Part shown: in pieces, positions 9,852 to 18,213 of the stretch
Layout: the number at the start of each line of letters is the position of its first letter
Numbering within the stretch: position 1 is the stretch's first letter
Origin: a virus
DNA length: 22,196 nt
Reading direction: 5' to 3' (one strand)
IMG/VR virus record: IMGVR_UViG_3300010885_010247
Location: 1 to 22,196 of that record
Program-made: the position numbers and the translations under genes
Notes under the pieces: model-generated
Database searches by the model: none
What the model was told of the DNA's origin: nothing
Seen by the model: only the letters and a program-made list of their open reading frames with translations

Positions 9852-10870
9852 AGCGGTAAGTCCGTAACGCTTGTGCTGTAAACGTACCTAATAGATTCAA
9901 TTTTTATATGGAAAGGAATTGTTGATCCTGACGTTTGCCCTTGGTAAGTAGCCTGCTGGCTATCGTTTCGGAAAACATAAAACAATCTTCCGAATGCATC
10001 GTAGTAAACAAGCGATATATCGTCATAATCTACATACAGCCCAGGCTTTTGGTAAGTACCTGTTACTTCAATAGGAAAAGCGGGTTGGAAATAATCCCAG
10101 ACAAGCAGGTCACTACCAGAAATGGATATGGTGTGCGAGCTTTGTCCGGTAATAGCTACAGATGGCAGAACCGCCTGCACAGAAGGATACGAAAGAAACC
10201 TTTCTGCGCTGAACGGATTTCCACTTCCGCTCCACACTCCATAGGTATTCACTACGTCTCTGGCGCATGTCTGTGTCAGGCTTATCGCTGCAATCTGAGT
10301 GATGATTGGATCAGCTTGCCACTGACCAGCGCCGCTACTTAGGATTTCCGCAGCTGTCCACGTTTTGAGAGGTTCGGTAGGCTGAAGTGTGTTCAGAAAA
10401 AGATTCACGCGCTGCTGAACATCCCTCACGTTGGTAAGAAATACAAACAGCCGCCAACGTATTTCTGGTGATCCGCCGTTGTATGGCAGCCCGTAGTCGC
10501 CTGTTGTCACAACAATTGATAGTGCAATGCGGCTGTCTTTATATGAGTAGATTGAGTGGCTGCTGACAACTCCGCCATCAATGACTTCATAGTCCAACTC
10601 TGGAACGCGCGTGAGGCTATATGTTCCCGATATGGCACCAAGCAAACAAACAGTTTGCCTGTTGCTTTGATAGCTTTGAGCGCCGTTCTGATTGAAATAT
10701 CTTGTCGTGGTGACCGTCTCTACAATCCTGTCTGTCATCGTTGATGATAGCACGACAGTGACGGAGTCTGGCTTGCTTGTTCTCGGGCAAGAGTTTGAGC
10801 AGCAGTTGCAGTTCTCCGCAATGCTGCCGCTCTTGATAATGAGCGATCCGTTTTTTGTGGCGAGTGGCAT
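9848..10870 (-). CDS. Putative distal tail protein with N-terminal Cys cluster (340 aa)
   Basis: The N-terminus reads GSLIIKSGSIAENCNCCSNSC with cysteines at 21, 23, 24 and 28, then a long beta-rich body (VTVVLSSTM, SYSLTRVPELDYEV, IRWRLFVFLTN, ISISGSDLLVWDYF). I recall phage tail-region proteins with a comparable short lead and CxCC cluster but have no function for them. It follows three distal tail genes after the tape measure, so a tail-tip or baseplate role is likely by synteny. The reading frame is intact. The DNA is far more AT-rich than its neighbours (hand count 33 percent GC at 9961-10020 and 40 percent at 10021-10080), which may mark recent acquisition. No clear ribosome site precedes the ATG. 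Confidence 0.75.
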   Translation of the reverse strand: MPLATKNGSLIIKSGSIAENCNCCSNSCPRTSKPDSVTVVLSSTMTDRIVETVTTTRYFNQNGAQSYQSNRQTVCLLGAISGTYSLTRVPELDYEVIDGGVVSSHSIYSYKDSRIALSIVVTTGDYGLPYNGGSPEIRWRLFVFLTNVRDVQQRVNLFLNTLQPTEPLKTWTAAEILSSGAGQWQADPIITQIAAISLTQTCARDVVNTYGVWSGSGNPFSAERFLSYPSVQAVLPSVAITGQSSHTISISGSDLLVWDYFQPAFPIEVTGTYQKPGLYVDYDDISLVYYDAFGRLFYVFRNDSQQATYQGQTSGSTIPFHIKIESIRYVYSTSVTDLPL

Positions 10871-10874
10871 TATG

Positions 10875-11306
10875 CTATGCGCACGCAGTGGTGCCGATCC
10901 ATTTGAGCGAGCCGTTTACGATAGTGAGAACCTGAGTCCCGCTGGCCGAATACCCAGGCTGCTGCGTCAGGTTGGGCTGGATCAGATACCACGCCGTCCC
11001 TTCCTTCGCCACGCTAATGTCGCACGACCCAGTCGGCGCAAGGCCGCAGACGAGATTCGTCACGCTGACCGTATTCGGCGTGGTCGTCACACCGCGGAAC
11101 GTCACGGTCTTTGCGGTGTCAATCGCCCATGTGCCAGTGAAGGTGCAGACGCGGAAGGTCTTTGGGTTAAACGCAGGCATCCCTTGATGAGCCGTCTCTA
11201 TGCGAGTAACCGGCGCGCCCGGCGAGAGCGCATCGACCTTCGCGATTGTGCTTTTCAGCTTTTCGCGGAGGCTCTGACCGATCAGGTATTTGCCGTTTTC
11301 TGCCAT
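10875..11306 (-). CDS. Putative tail-tip protein (143 aa)
   Basis: The 143-aa protein has a short helical N-terminus (QSLREKLKSTIAKVDAL) and a beta-rich body with TFTGTWAIDTAKTVTFRGV, TTTPNTVSVTNLVCGL and AKEGTAWYLIQPNLTQ. I recall the TGTW, TTPNTVTV and KEGTAWYLI blocks from small structural proteins near phage tail genes. Function is unknown; its place between two putative distal tail genes suggests a virion component. AAGAG lies two bases before the ATG at 11306, a short spacing, and a 20-base gap separates it from the previous gene. Confidence 0.78.
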   Translation of the reverse strand: MAENGKYLIGQSLREKLKSTIAKVDALSPGAPVTRIETAHQGMPAFNPKTFRVCTFTGTWAIDTAKTVTFRGVTTTPNTVSVTNLVCGLAPTGSCDISVAKEGTAWYLIQPNLTQQPGYSASGTQVLTIVNGSLKWIGTTACA

Positions 11307-11326
11307 TACTCTTATTCAGTGGTCTT

Positions 11327-12427
11327 TTATGTATACCAGCGAAGGCCGAAGGCTGAGAAGTTATTGCCGAAAGGCATTTCGGGTTGAAGGCAGATGCGGT
11401 TAATGAGCACCTTCTCCGTTAAGCCATACACCGTCGTGTCTCGAGGTGTGCCATTGTCGTTCAGAGGAATTGGTTGAGCGCACGGTATTTGGGTATAGCC
11501 GCCCACGGCACTGCCAGTTGCCGCCACCGTCACCATAGCCCTCACTTTTCCAGTTGCTCCCGTCGCCAGGGCCGCCGGGGCGTTGCCATTCATCTTCACG
11601 CGACCGTTGTCGTCATGCTCGAGTACAAGTGCTTTTTGGTCTACGCCGCTTGTCCCTAGTCCACTATTGATGATATTGAATCCAGTTAGTGGAACGGCGA
11701 TGTCCCAGCCAATGGCTTGAAAACCGTCTCGAGTAAAAGCCCAGTGCGAGCGGACGGCGAAGCTAAATGTCACCTTAAAACCACGAAACGTCACGCCGCC
11801 GAACTGCTCAACGACCGGCGATGATGAGATGCTCTGGAGCATACAGCAGTGGGTGCCGATGGAGAGGCCGCTGAATGTGAATGAAGACTGGTTGACATAT
11901 CCGCAGTACCCCAGGTAGTTGCTCATATCAGTTGACGAATACTGATCAATGTTGATTGTGACGACGGGTTCGAGTCGAGTAATCCCATCGACCATATCGC
12001 CTGCTGGATTTACCGCAGGCACCATCGCCCCAGAAGACCCGCCCGTGACGACTTTGCCTCCCCACGCCGCGATCTCCGTCAGCGACGTTGTCATCGAATA
12101 CATCGCCGGTCGAACCGTCGGTTCCTGCGACTTCGGGTCTGCTGCACCTGGCGCTGCGCTGGGGGTTGAGCGGTATTCAGCCGTGACGATGCACAGCATC
12201 CGGTCTTCGCCGTCGTGGACGGCCTCAACGCTCACGCACGGGATCGGATTGGCATTGCTGTACAGGTCGCCGATGTTCACGCCGACCGCAGCGAAGATAT
12301 CCCAGTTCTCGCTCGGCGTGTTAAGGAGAACCTTCCACTTGCGGGTGGCTTTGTAAGCCTCGCCGCCGCCATCGGAGCTAAGACCGAAGGCATTGCCCTG
12401 CGCGAGTTCTGATACAAGCTTTGGCAT
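11327..12427 (-). CDS. Putative distal tail protein (366 aa)
   Basis: This gene starts three bases after the tape measure stop, the position of distal tail proteins in lambda-like and HK97-like tails. The sequence has RKWKVLLNTPSENWDIF, VNIGDLYSNANPIPCVSVEA and DRMLCIVTAEYRSTP in the first 90 residues, and a central VTFRGFKVTFSFAVRSHWAFT block; the whole looks beta-rich. I do not recognise a named family and see no peptidase or glycan hydrolase motif. There is no convincing ribosome site, so it is probably translated by coupling to the tape measure gene. Confidence 0.75.
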   Translation of the reverse strand: MPKLVSELAQGNAFGLSSDGGGEAYKATRKWKVLLNTPSENWDIFAAVGVNIGDLYSNANPIPCVSVEAVHDGEDRMLCIVTAEYRSTPSAAPGAADPKSQEPTVRPAMYSMTTSLTEIAAWGGKVVTGGSSGAMVPAVNPAGDMVDGITRLEPVVTINIDQYSSTDMSNYLGYCGYVNQSSFTFSGLSIGTHCCMLQSISSSPVVEQFGGVTFRGFKVTFSFAVRSHWAFTRDGFQAIGWDIAVPLTGFNIINSGLGTSGVDQKALVLEHDDNGRVKMNGNAPAALATGATGKVRAMVTVAATGSAVGGYTQIPCAQPIPLNDNGTPRDTTVYGLTEKVLINRICLQPEMPFGNNFSAFGLRWYT

Positions 12428-12430
12428 GAT

Positions 12431-15400
12431 TTAGAGTAGAACGCCTGGGACTTGTTGTTTGATGATTTCGATGAGTGCGTCGAACTTCTGCGTCTGCTTC
12501 CGTAGCTCTGCGAGGTTCACGTCCTTCGCCGAATCGTCGCCTCGGAGAAGTCGGGTGAGTTCGCTGGCTCCTTGACTCGTCGAAACGTCGGAGACTTGGA
12601 GAGCCTTGCGGGATGGGCCCTGAATGAGAGCGTTCTGCCGCTCTTCCTCGAACCCTTTGAGCATCGGGGCGACTTGCTCCATCTGGTTGCTGATGGCCTG
12701 ACGGAGGAACTTGGTGGGGTCTTCGCCTTTTTGCCTTAGCTGTCTTCCGCGAGCCCCAATGTCTGCCCCAGTGTTTTCCTCAAAATCCTTTCTGAACCGC
12801 TCTATCTCAGTCATCCCGAGTTCACGGCCACGGCGGCCACGCTCGCGAAGGACTCGCTGCTTTGCTTCAAAGTCAATGGCTGCTCGTTCGTCGTCAGTGC
12901 CGCCCAGCATATTATTCTCTATCCAAAGTCGCCTCTGTCGGTTGTCTTCTTGAAGGGCGGCTCGCTCATCGACCTGATCTTTCGTCAGACCACCCGCCGT
13001 TTCCATTTGGGCAAGCTCGGCCAATTGTGTCTCGTTGTCCGCAATTTGTTTTCTGTCTCTGACAACAGGAATACTCTGCTCAATCTCATTGCGTTTGTTG
13101 TCCAAACTGTCCTGCAACTCTTGCGTGCTTTGGCGGTCGTAGAGAAGCTGGGCCTCTGCCGTTTTCAATTCGTCAAAATTCTTTTGCGTCGGATTTTCGA
13201 TATAGCGCTGCCTTGCTTCGCTCGTTTGCCGCTCGCTTTCGGCCATAACTTGGCCCAAGGCGTCAGTTGCTCGCTTAAAAGTGGGGTCTTCAGCAGTGCG
13301 CTGGCGACCCTTTTCAAGTTCTTTCTCTCGGGCCGCGATGCCGTTGTTGATCGCGTCCAGTTGCTTCCGCTCAGACTCTGTCAACCGCTGTGCAAGCTGC
13401 TCACGCTGCCGTATAAGTTCGATGTCACGCTTTGTCGCGGCAGCAAGTTCGTCCTGTTCCTTTGGTGTTATACCGCCGATGGCCGCCTTGGCCTCGAGGT
13501 CTTTCCTTGTCTGCGTGTTTGACTCTATCTCAGTATTGATCCCGATCATATTGCGAAAGGACTTAATTGCGTTGCGGCGATTATCCAAGTCGGCCTGTGC
13601 CTTCGCCACGCGGGCGCGGTCTTCGATCAGACGAGACTCGGCAGCGTCTCGAGCCTCCATCGCCCCGGCCTGGAAAGGGTTGTCCTCGTATGACTTCTGG
13701 GCTGCGTCGGCACCCGACTCCGACTTTTGCACCGCCGAGTCGCCGATCTTGCGGATACGGGTGATAGCGGCCTCAAGAGCGATGGCGGCTTCGGCCATCG
13801 CTGCCGTCGCCTCCGATGCTTTCTGCGCGGCCTTAAGTGATGCTTCTGCTGCCTTTATTTCTCCGTCTACGCCCTTCGCCGTGGCTGCCTCAAGATTTTT
13901 GCGAGCTTGAATTTCCGCGTCGATGGCCGAAATCAGCTTTGCTGTTGCACCGGTGCGTTCGTTGGCAAAACGCTCTCCACTCAATCCAGAAAGCGCCGAA
14001 GTGGCCCGCTCGCCGCCAAACGTGCGACCGAGTCGGACTTCGCGAGCGCGGGCGTCAAGGCCAGCCATCTCCCGATTGACACGGAAGATGTTTTCGTTTG
14101 CCTGGTTTACCTTTTCCTGCTTCTTCTCTGGAGTGTCCTCGTTCTGAGCCTCCTCAAGCCTGTCATAGGCAGCCCTGAGCTTCTTCGCCGACGAATCAAG
14201 CTCGCGCTGGAACGCACCCGCACTGGGAACACCTCGCTTGATAGCGTCAGCCACGTCCTCTTGGGCTTGACTAATCTTTACGGCCGGGCCACGGGAGGCT
14301 TCGGCGATTTCGTTTGCGAGAGCATCGATCTCTCGCATGAGTGGGGCTTCTAGGCTACTGAATGTTGCAAGCAGAGTCTGAATCTGGCGTCTTGCCGCTT
14401 CGGCTTGCTGCGAGTTAAAGAAACCACTTTCAACCTGAGTCGATAGCTCGTTGATGGTGGTTTGAAGCTGATCCCGTGCTTCCTTAACGCTTCCGGCTTG
14501 TTCGACCCCTGCTGCCTTCTCTCTGAGCGGGGCTGCCGCGGCCTCCCCAGCGCCGGGGTTCTCGGGGTTAAACTGGTTGACATCCATCTCAATGGCATCT
14601 GCCATCTCACTGAATGCTTTTTTGATGCGGGCTTGAACGTCACCCAAATCTGGCGGCGCAGCAGACGCCACGCGGTCTGCTGCGTCCTTCTCTCGCCGCT
14701 TAGACACCTCCATCTGGGTCTGAAGGCCAACGATTTCGCCTACATCGCTGCTGCCTTCGATCTTTCTCTTGAGCTTTCTCTGTTCGGCCCTTTCCTTAAT
14801 GACCTGTGGATCAAGGTCTACGATGCTATTTTTTACAGACTCTTCCTGCTTTTTCTTGATGTCGTCAAGCTGCCGAGAGAATTCTTGGTCTTGCTCCGCG
14901 CCTGCTGAGAACAAGCCTCGCGACATCGAATCGCCCAGCGACCGGAACGCTTTTGCCAAATCCTCGACAAGCGTCTTCTGGCGAGCGAGGGCGTCATTCA
15001 ACGCCTTCGTCTGATCTTCGGCCGATCTTCCGTTGTTGATCCACTTATAGAGGCCAACGGCGGCCTGCCCCGCAAGAACAGCACCCAAGCCAATAAACAG
15101 CCCTTTTGTGCCACCGGCCACGAAAGCAAGCTGCGTGACGTTATTGCTGACTGCCCGAAGTTTCTGATCCCAACCGCCGACGGACGACAAGAAGTCATCG
15201 ACCGCGAATGCGGCTTGATTCAACGCAAGGGAGTATTTATCTACGCCACCGCGGCTAACGTCTCCGATTCCCTTCTTAAAAGCCTTGCCTTCGGCGACCG
15301 TCAGGTTGCCGGCAGCGACCGCCGCCGCAACGAGCTTGTCGATATAGATGTCAATCTGTTTTTGAGTCCGACCAAAACCTAGCACGCCTTCATTTGCTGC

Positions 15401-16783
15401 GTCTCCTGCGTATTTCGATAGGTTGTTGAACGCCGTGGCTACCGGGCCGTGCGCCGTTACGCCCACGTCAATTAGCTTGCCCCGGATCAGGCTGAGTTGT
15501 TTTTCTGTGCGAGTAAATGCGACATCGTTAAGCGAGTCGCCGAGAGTACCGCCAAGTTTGGCTCCTTGACCTGCACGCTGGAGCATTTTTCCAAGAAGAG
15601 CGGCCTTGGCCGTTGCTTGCTCGATTTCGTGAGACGTGGACGTTGAGTCCAGCTTTTTCAGTTCGCCCCTGACCTGGTTGATCATCGGGATAAACTTTGC
15701 CTGCAACGGAAGCGGCAGCCTCTCCATGTCGCCTTGCAGCGAAGCGACAGTAGAACGAAGCGACATCAGCTTCCGGTCTGCCGTTCCGAAGTCTGGGTCA
15801 AGGTTGCGGAACTCTCCGGTTCCGAGCCTTTTTTGCTCTGCGGATTTCCCCGCCTGCTCACGTCGCTGGAGTAAAGCGATCTCTGCTTCGGCTGCGCCCG
15901 CTGCGCCCTTGCTCTCCGCTGCCTCGGCACCAATACGTCGCTCAATCTCGTCGTTTAGCTGCCGTTGAACCGCAAGCTGCGCTTGATACGCGGCCGTGGC
16001 ACCAGCGACGTTGCCGTTGATGAGGAGGCTTTCGTTCTCCAGGGCTGCGGCGAGTCGCTCTGTCTCGAGTGCTGCCGCCCGCTGCTGGGCAACAAGGCTA
16101 GCTACTCCGTTGCTGGATATTGCCGCTGGAGACATCTGCGAAGCCTGCGACTGCAACGCCGACGACCGCTGCATTTCCGCTGATAGCTCTGGCCTCTGGA
16201 ATCGAAGTTCCTTCCCCGTGGCGAGGCCGGATGTCATCGCGCCGACCTCTTTAAGCCGCTCCATAGCAGCGGCTGTCACATCTACTTGCTTGGCGACGGT
16301 GGCAAGTCTGTCCGCAAGCCTTGAGAAATCCGCCGCGGAGTCGCCCGCAGTTCTGTCAATCTCGGCGTTTAGTTTCTCGACTGACGCCTGAGTGACCTGA
16401 AGGGCGGCGTTGAACTCACCTTGCACCGCCATCGACAACTTGTTGAAACCCCTTACGGCAGATGAAAGCGGTTTGTTGATCTGCTCTGTAGCCGAATAGA
16501 CGGCCTGCATCTTCGTGACTGCGCCTTCAAGGTTCGATGTATCAAAACCCTTGAACCGCAGCTTTTGCGTTGCGACTGCCTGCAACGCACGCTCAACCTT
16601 CTGAGCGTCTGTGTAAATGCCACGAAGGGCATTTCCCGCCCCCGTCTGCGCGGAGGTCAGCGTGCCCTGCATACTGCCGGCGAACTTACGCACCTCGGCA
16701 GCAGACTTACTCAGCTTGCTATCGAAGTCGGCCGTATTCGCCGAGACGATTGCGCTGATCTTGCCGAGATAACCGTTTGCCAT
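12431..16783 (-). CDS. Tail tape measure protein (1450 aa)
   Basis: The longest gene encodes the protein that sets tail length and enters the cell during DNA ejection. The start GKISAIVSANTADFDSKLSKS is typical for tape measures. Long helical, Gln/Glu/Ala/Arg-rich stretches likely form coiled coils at about 120-330 and 580-1440. One hydrophobic segment lies at about 551-581 (AGGTKGLFIGLGAVLAGQAA). No lytic transglycosylase or peptidase motif is seen. GGGGTGA sits just before the ATG at 16783. It follows the chaperone frames directly, the standard order. At about 0.15 nm per residue, a known rule of thumb, the tail would be near 0.2 micrometres long. The frame is uninterrupted. Confidence 0.93.
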   Translation of the reverse strand: MANGYLGKISAIVSANTADFDSKLSKSAAEVRKFAGSMQGTLTSAQTGAGNALRGIYTDAQKVERALQAVATQKLRFKGFDTSNLEGAVTKMQAVYSATEQINKPLSSAVRGFNKLSMAVQGEFNAALQVTQASVEKLNAEIDRTAGDSAADFSRLADRLATVAKQVDVTAAAMERLKEVGAMTSGLATGKELRFQRPELSAEMQRSSALQSQASQMSPAAISSNGVASLVAQQRAAALETERLAAALENESLLINGNVAGATAAYQAQLAVQRQLNDEIERRIGAEAAESKGAAGAAEAEIALLQRREQAGKSAEQKRLGTGEFRNLDPDFGTADRKLMSLRSTVASLQGDMERLPLPLQAKFIPMINQVRGELKKLDSTSTSHEIEQATAKAALLGKMLQRAGQGAKLGGTLGDSLNDVAFTRTEKQLSLIRGKLIDVGVTAHGPVATAFNNLSKYAGDAANEGVLGFGRTQKQIDIYIDKLVAAAVAAGNLTVAEGKAFKKGIGDVSRGGVDKYSLALNQAAFAVDDFLSSVGGWDQKLRAVSNNVTQLAFVAGGTKGLFIGLGAVLAGQAAVGLYKWINNGRSAEDQTKALNDALARQKTLVEDLAKAFRSLGDSMSRGLFSAGAEQDQEFSRQLDDIKKKQEESVKNSIVDLDPQVIKERAEQRKLKRKIEGSSDVGEIVGLQTQMEVSKRREKDAADRVASAAPPDLGDVQARIKKAFSEMADAIEMDVNQFNPENPGAGEAAAAPLREKAAGVEQAGSVKEARDQLQTTINELSTQVESGFFNSQQAEAARRQIQTLLATFSSLEAPLMREIDALANEIAEASRGPAVKISQAQEDVADAIKRGVPSAGAFQRELDSSAKKLRAAYDRLEEAQNEDTPEKKQEKVNQANENIFRVNREMAGLDARAREVRLGRTFGGERATSALSGLSGERFANERTGATAKLISAIDAEIQARKNLEAATAKGVDGEIKAAEASLKAAQKASEATAAMAEAAIALEAAITRIRKIGDSAVQKSESGADAAQKSYEDNPFQAGAMEARDAAESRLIEDRARVAKAQADLDNRRNAIKSFRNMIGINTEIESNTQTRKDLEAKAAIGGITPKEQDELAAATKRDIELIRQREQLAQRLTESERKQLDAINNGIAAREKELEKGRQRTAEDPTFKRATDALGQVMAESERQTSEARQRYIENPTQKNFDELKTAEAQLLYDRQSTQELQDSLDNKRNEIEQSIPVVRDRKQIADNETQLAELAQMETAGGLTKDQVDERAALQEDNRQRRLWIENNMLGGTDDERAAIDFEAKQRVLRERGRRGRELGMTEIERFRKDFEENTGADIGARGRQLRQKGEDPTKFLRQAISNQMEQVAPMLKGFEEERQNALIQGPSRKALQVSDVSTSQGASELTRLLRGDDSAKDVNLAELRKQTQKFDALIEIIKQQVPGVLL

Positions 16784-16787
16784 CGCA

Positions 16788-17048
16788 TCACCCCGTTGGC
16801 TGCATATTCAACTTCATCAGTTCGTTCATCATCTGATTCGCCGTCTGCTCTGGCTTGACGGCGGTGGGGATGAAAGCGGCCTCGTCGGGGATATCGTGTT
16901 TCTTGTAGTTTCCCGACGAAGCCATGATCACCCTGCACAATCTGGCCGTCTGCCCCCACGGGTCAGGCAGCGGCCACCGCTGGTCATAGGCATACCACTC
17001 AGCGATCTCCGTACTGTCGATCTCTTGCAGCAGCCGCTTGACGCTCAT
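16788..17048 (-). CDS. Tail assembly chaperone T-like frame, likely read by -1 frameshift
   Basis: From the first ATG the frame encodes 86 aa (MSVKRLLQEIDSTEIAEWYA, then DQRWPLPDPWG), a pattern of the second tail assembly chaperone (lambda T-like, DUF4035-like). Upstream of that ATG the frame stays open and reads RPERRFYFRLAATLG, which looks like the natural beginning of this domain. No conventional start was found in that extension, and the ATG has no spaced ribosome site. I therefore infer translation as a fusion with the preceding G-like gene through -1 slippage near 17105-17113, giving about 215 aa. Such fusions bind the tape measure protein during tail assembly and are absent from the virion. 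Confidence 0.75.
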   Translation of the reverse strand: MSVKRLLQEIDSTEIAEWYAYDQRWPLPDPWGQTARLCRVIMASSGNYKKHDIPDEAAFIPTAVKPEQTANQMMNELMKLNMQPTG

Positions 17049-17062
17049 CCCCAGCGTTGCCG

Positions 17063-17434
17063 CTAGGCGGAAGTAGAATCGCCGCTCGGGGCGGGCTGCG
17101 AATCTTCCCCCAAGGCATCCACTGCCTCCTGGGTGAAGGCATTCAGCTTCCAGCCGGCCTCGAAGAGTCGATTGATCACGACCGACGACTTGTCGCCGAG
17201 CACGTCGCCTTCGTCGTCTCCAAAGAGACGCTTTCCGGCCTCGTCGCAGAGGGCCAAGAGCAAAAAGCGAATACGGAAAGCCTTCATCTTCTGCTCAGAG
17301 TAGGACTCCTCAAAACGGTCGCGGTCGGTGCCGGTAAGAACGCGAAGAAAAACGTCGCCACCCCACTCGGGCACAGCAGTCTTTTCTTTGCGAACGTCGT
17401 CGGCGGCCAGGATGCTTTTGCGGTCAAGAGCCAT
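17063..17434 (-). CDS. Tail assembly chaperone G-like (123 aa)
   Basis: The 123-aa product starts MALDRKSILAADDVRKEKTA and has the block VPEWGGDVFLRVLTGTDRDRF (cut here at 21 residues or fewer by domains: VPEWGGD then VFLRVLTGTDRDRF), then a helical body (FRIRFLLLALCDEAGKRLF) and an acidic, Ser/Pro-rich end. This matches phage tail assembly chaperones located between tail tube and tape measure genes. CGGAG lies about nine bases before the ATG at 17434. Its last 14 codons after the G-run at 17107-17111 encode a low-complexity tail, as expected where a frameshift product diverges. Confidence 0.83.
   Translation of the reverse strand: MALDRKSILAADDVRKEKTAVPEWGGDVFLRVLTGTDRDRFEESYSEQKMKAFRIRFLLLALCDEAGKRLFGDDEGDVLGDKSSVVINRLFEAGWKLNAFTQEAVDALGEDSQPAPSGDSTSA
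17105..17113 (-). promoter_or_regulatory. Candidate -1 frameshift site between the G and T frames
   Basis: On the minus strand the G frame reads TTG GGG GAA. A -1 slip on the five-G run re-pairs GGG with GGG and continues as GGA AGA TTC into the T frame. It is not a canonical X-XXY-YYZ heptamer, because one of the two tRNAs would mispair, so the exact slip point is uncertain. Confidence 0.4.
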
Positions 17435-17477
17435 GTCTATCTACTCCGATAAGTGATTTTGCGAGGCATCCTGCCTG

Positions 17478-17840
17478 CTATGTGCCTGTGTAGTCGGTAA
17501 TAAGAAACTTGAGGGAACCGCTGACTATCTCTCCAGCCTTTGCGCTGATTGATGCCGCTTGGCACACAACGCGGCGAGAGATGGTGAACGCAGCGGAGGC
17601 GAAGATCACGACGCCTGTCGTTTTGACAAGCGACTGTGGGTCGCCTGACCCGATGAAATCCACGGTGATGGTGCCGCCGGCCCAGTCGCCGGTCGGCACC
17701 ATTACCATGTAGCCTTTCGGATTGTTCTTTGAGGTCATATCCGCGATCACCGCCGTGGGTGTCTCTACAGATATGCCTGTCACTTTGCCGGAAAAGCCGG
17801 AGTATGTGAACGTCGCGCCCTGCGCTGTGAATCCAGCCAT
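17478..17840 (-). CDS. Tail-tube-like protein, copy 2 (120 aa)
   Basis: The protein starts MAGFTAQGATFTYSGFSGKV and has a beta-rich layout with TITVDFIGSGDP, VVIFASAAFTISR and KAGEIVSGSLKFLITDYTG. It resembles its upstream neighbour at 17861-18190 in start (MAGxxAxGxxxTY), in the central IxVDxIG and in the final GxxVxGSxxxxI segment, so the two are likely paralogues. Position just before the chaperones is that of the major tail tube protein. Function as tube or tube-associated protein is inferred from synteny. The ribosome site is weak (GAG about nine bases before ATG). Confidence 0.72.
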   Translation of the reverse strand: MAGFTAQGATFTYSGFSGKVTGISVETPTAVIADMTSKNNPKGYMVMVPTGDWAGGTITVDFIGSGDPQSLVKTTGVVIFASAAFTISRRVVCQAASISAKAGEIVSGSLKFLITDYTGT

Positions 17841-17860
17841 GACGACACTCGACTATTTTA

Positions 17861-18190
17861 TTAGGCGACTCGCCACGTCGCGCTGCCCTTGACAAGATCG
17901 CCGACGCTGCCGCTGACGGTCGAGGCCGTGAGGGTGGCGTTGCCGGAGAAACTAACAGGGCCAGAGATGCTGATAGCGGCAGACTGCGTCGAAATGACCG
18001 TGGTTCCGATGTAGTCAACGGAGATTTCCCGCTGCACGAACGTCGGAACATACTGGCGACGGTCACCGACAGCTTGACCAAGGTGCGAGCCGTCAGCGGT
18101 GTCGATCTGGTCGTTGACATTAAAGCTCGTTGCGGTAATACCTACGGAGTTGTAGGTGATCGACACGCCCATCGCAGCAACACCGGCCAT
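17861..18190 (-). CDS. Tail-tube-like protein, copy 1 (109 aa)
   Basis: The protein starts MAGVAAMGVSITYNSVGITA and has NVNDQIDTADGSHLGQAV, REISVDYIGTTVIST, SGNATLTASTVSGSVGDLV and a terminal KGSATWRVA. The layout is that of a small beta-barrel virion protein, and I recall similar short proteins in the tail tube position of other phages. AAGGAGG lies five bases upstream of the ATG at 18190, among the strongest ribosome sites in the operon, which fits an abundant structural protein. It could be the major tail protein with the second copy as a minor or terminal ring, or both may form the tube. Confidence 0.75.
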   Translation of the reverse strand: MAGVAAMGVSITYNSVGITATSFNVNDQIDTADGSHLGQAVGDRRQYVPTFVQREISVDYIGTTVISTQSAAISISGPVSFSGNATLTASTVSGSVGDLVKGSATWRVA

Positions 18191-18213
18191 GTGCGCCTCC
18201 TTGCGCTAAAGTC

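Noticed and set aside
13281-13910. 209-aa and 190-aa plus-strand frames within the tape measure gene
   Set aside because: Antisense shadows of the tape measure gene with Ser/Ala-rich, motif-free products and no ribosome sites.
17437-18120. 227-aa minus-strand frame across both tube-like genes
   Set aside because: Arg/Ser-rich alternative frame overlapping two genes that show virion-like sequence and one strong ribosome site.
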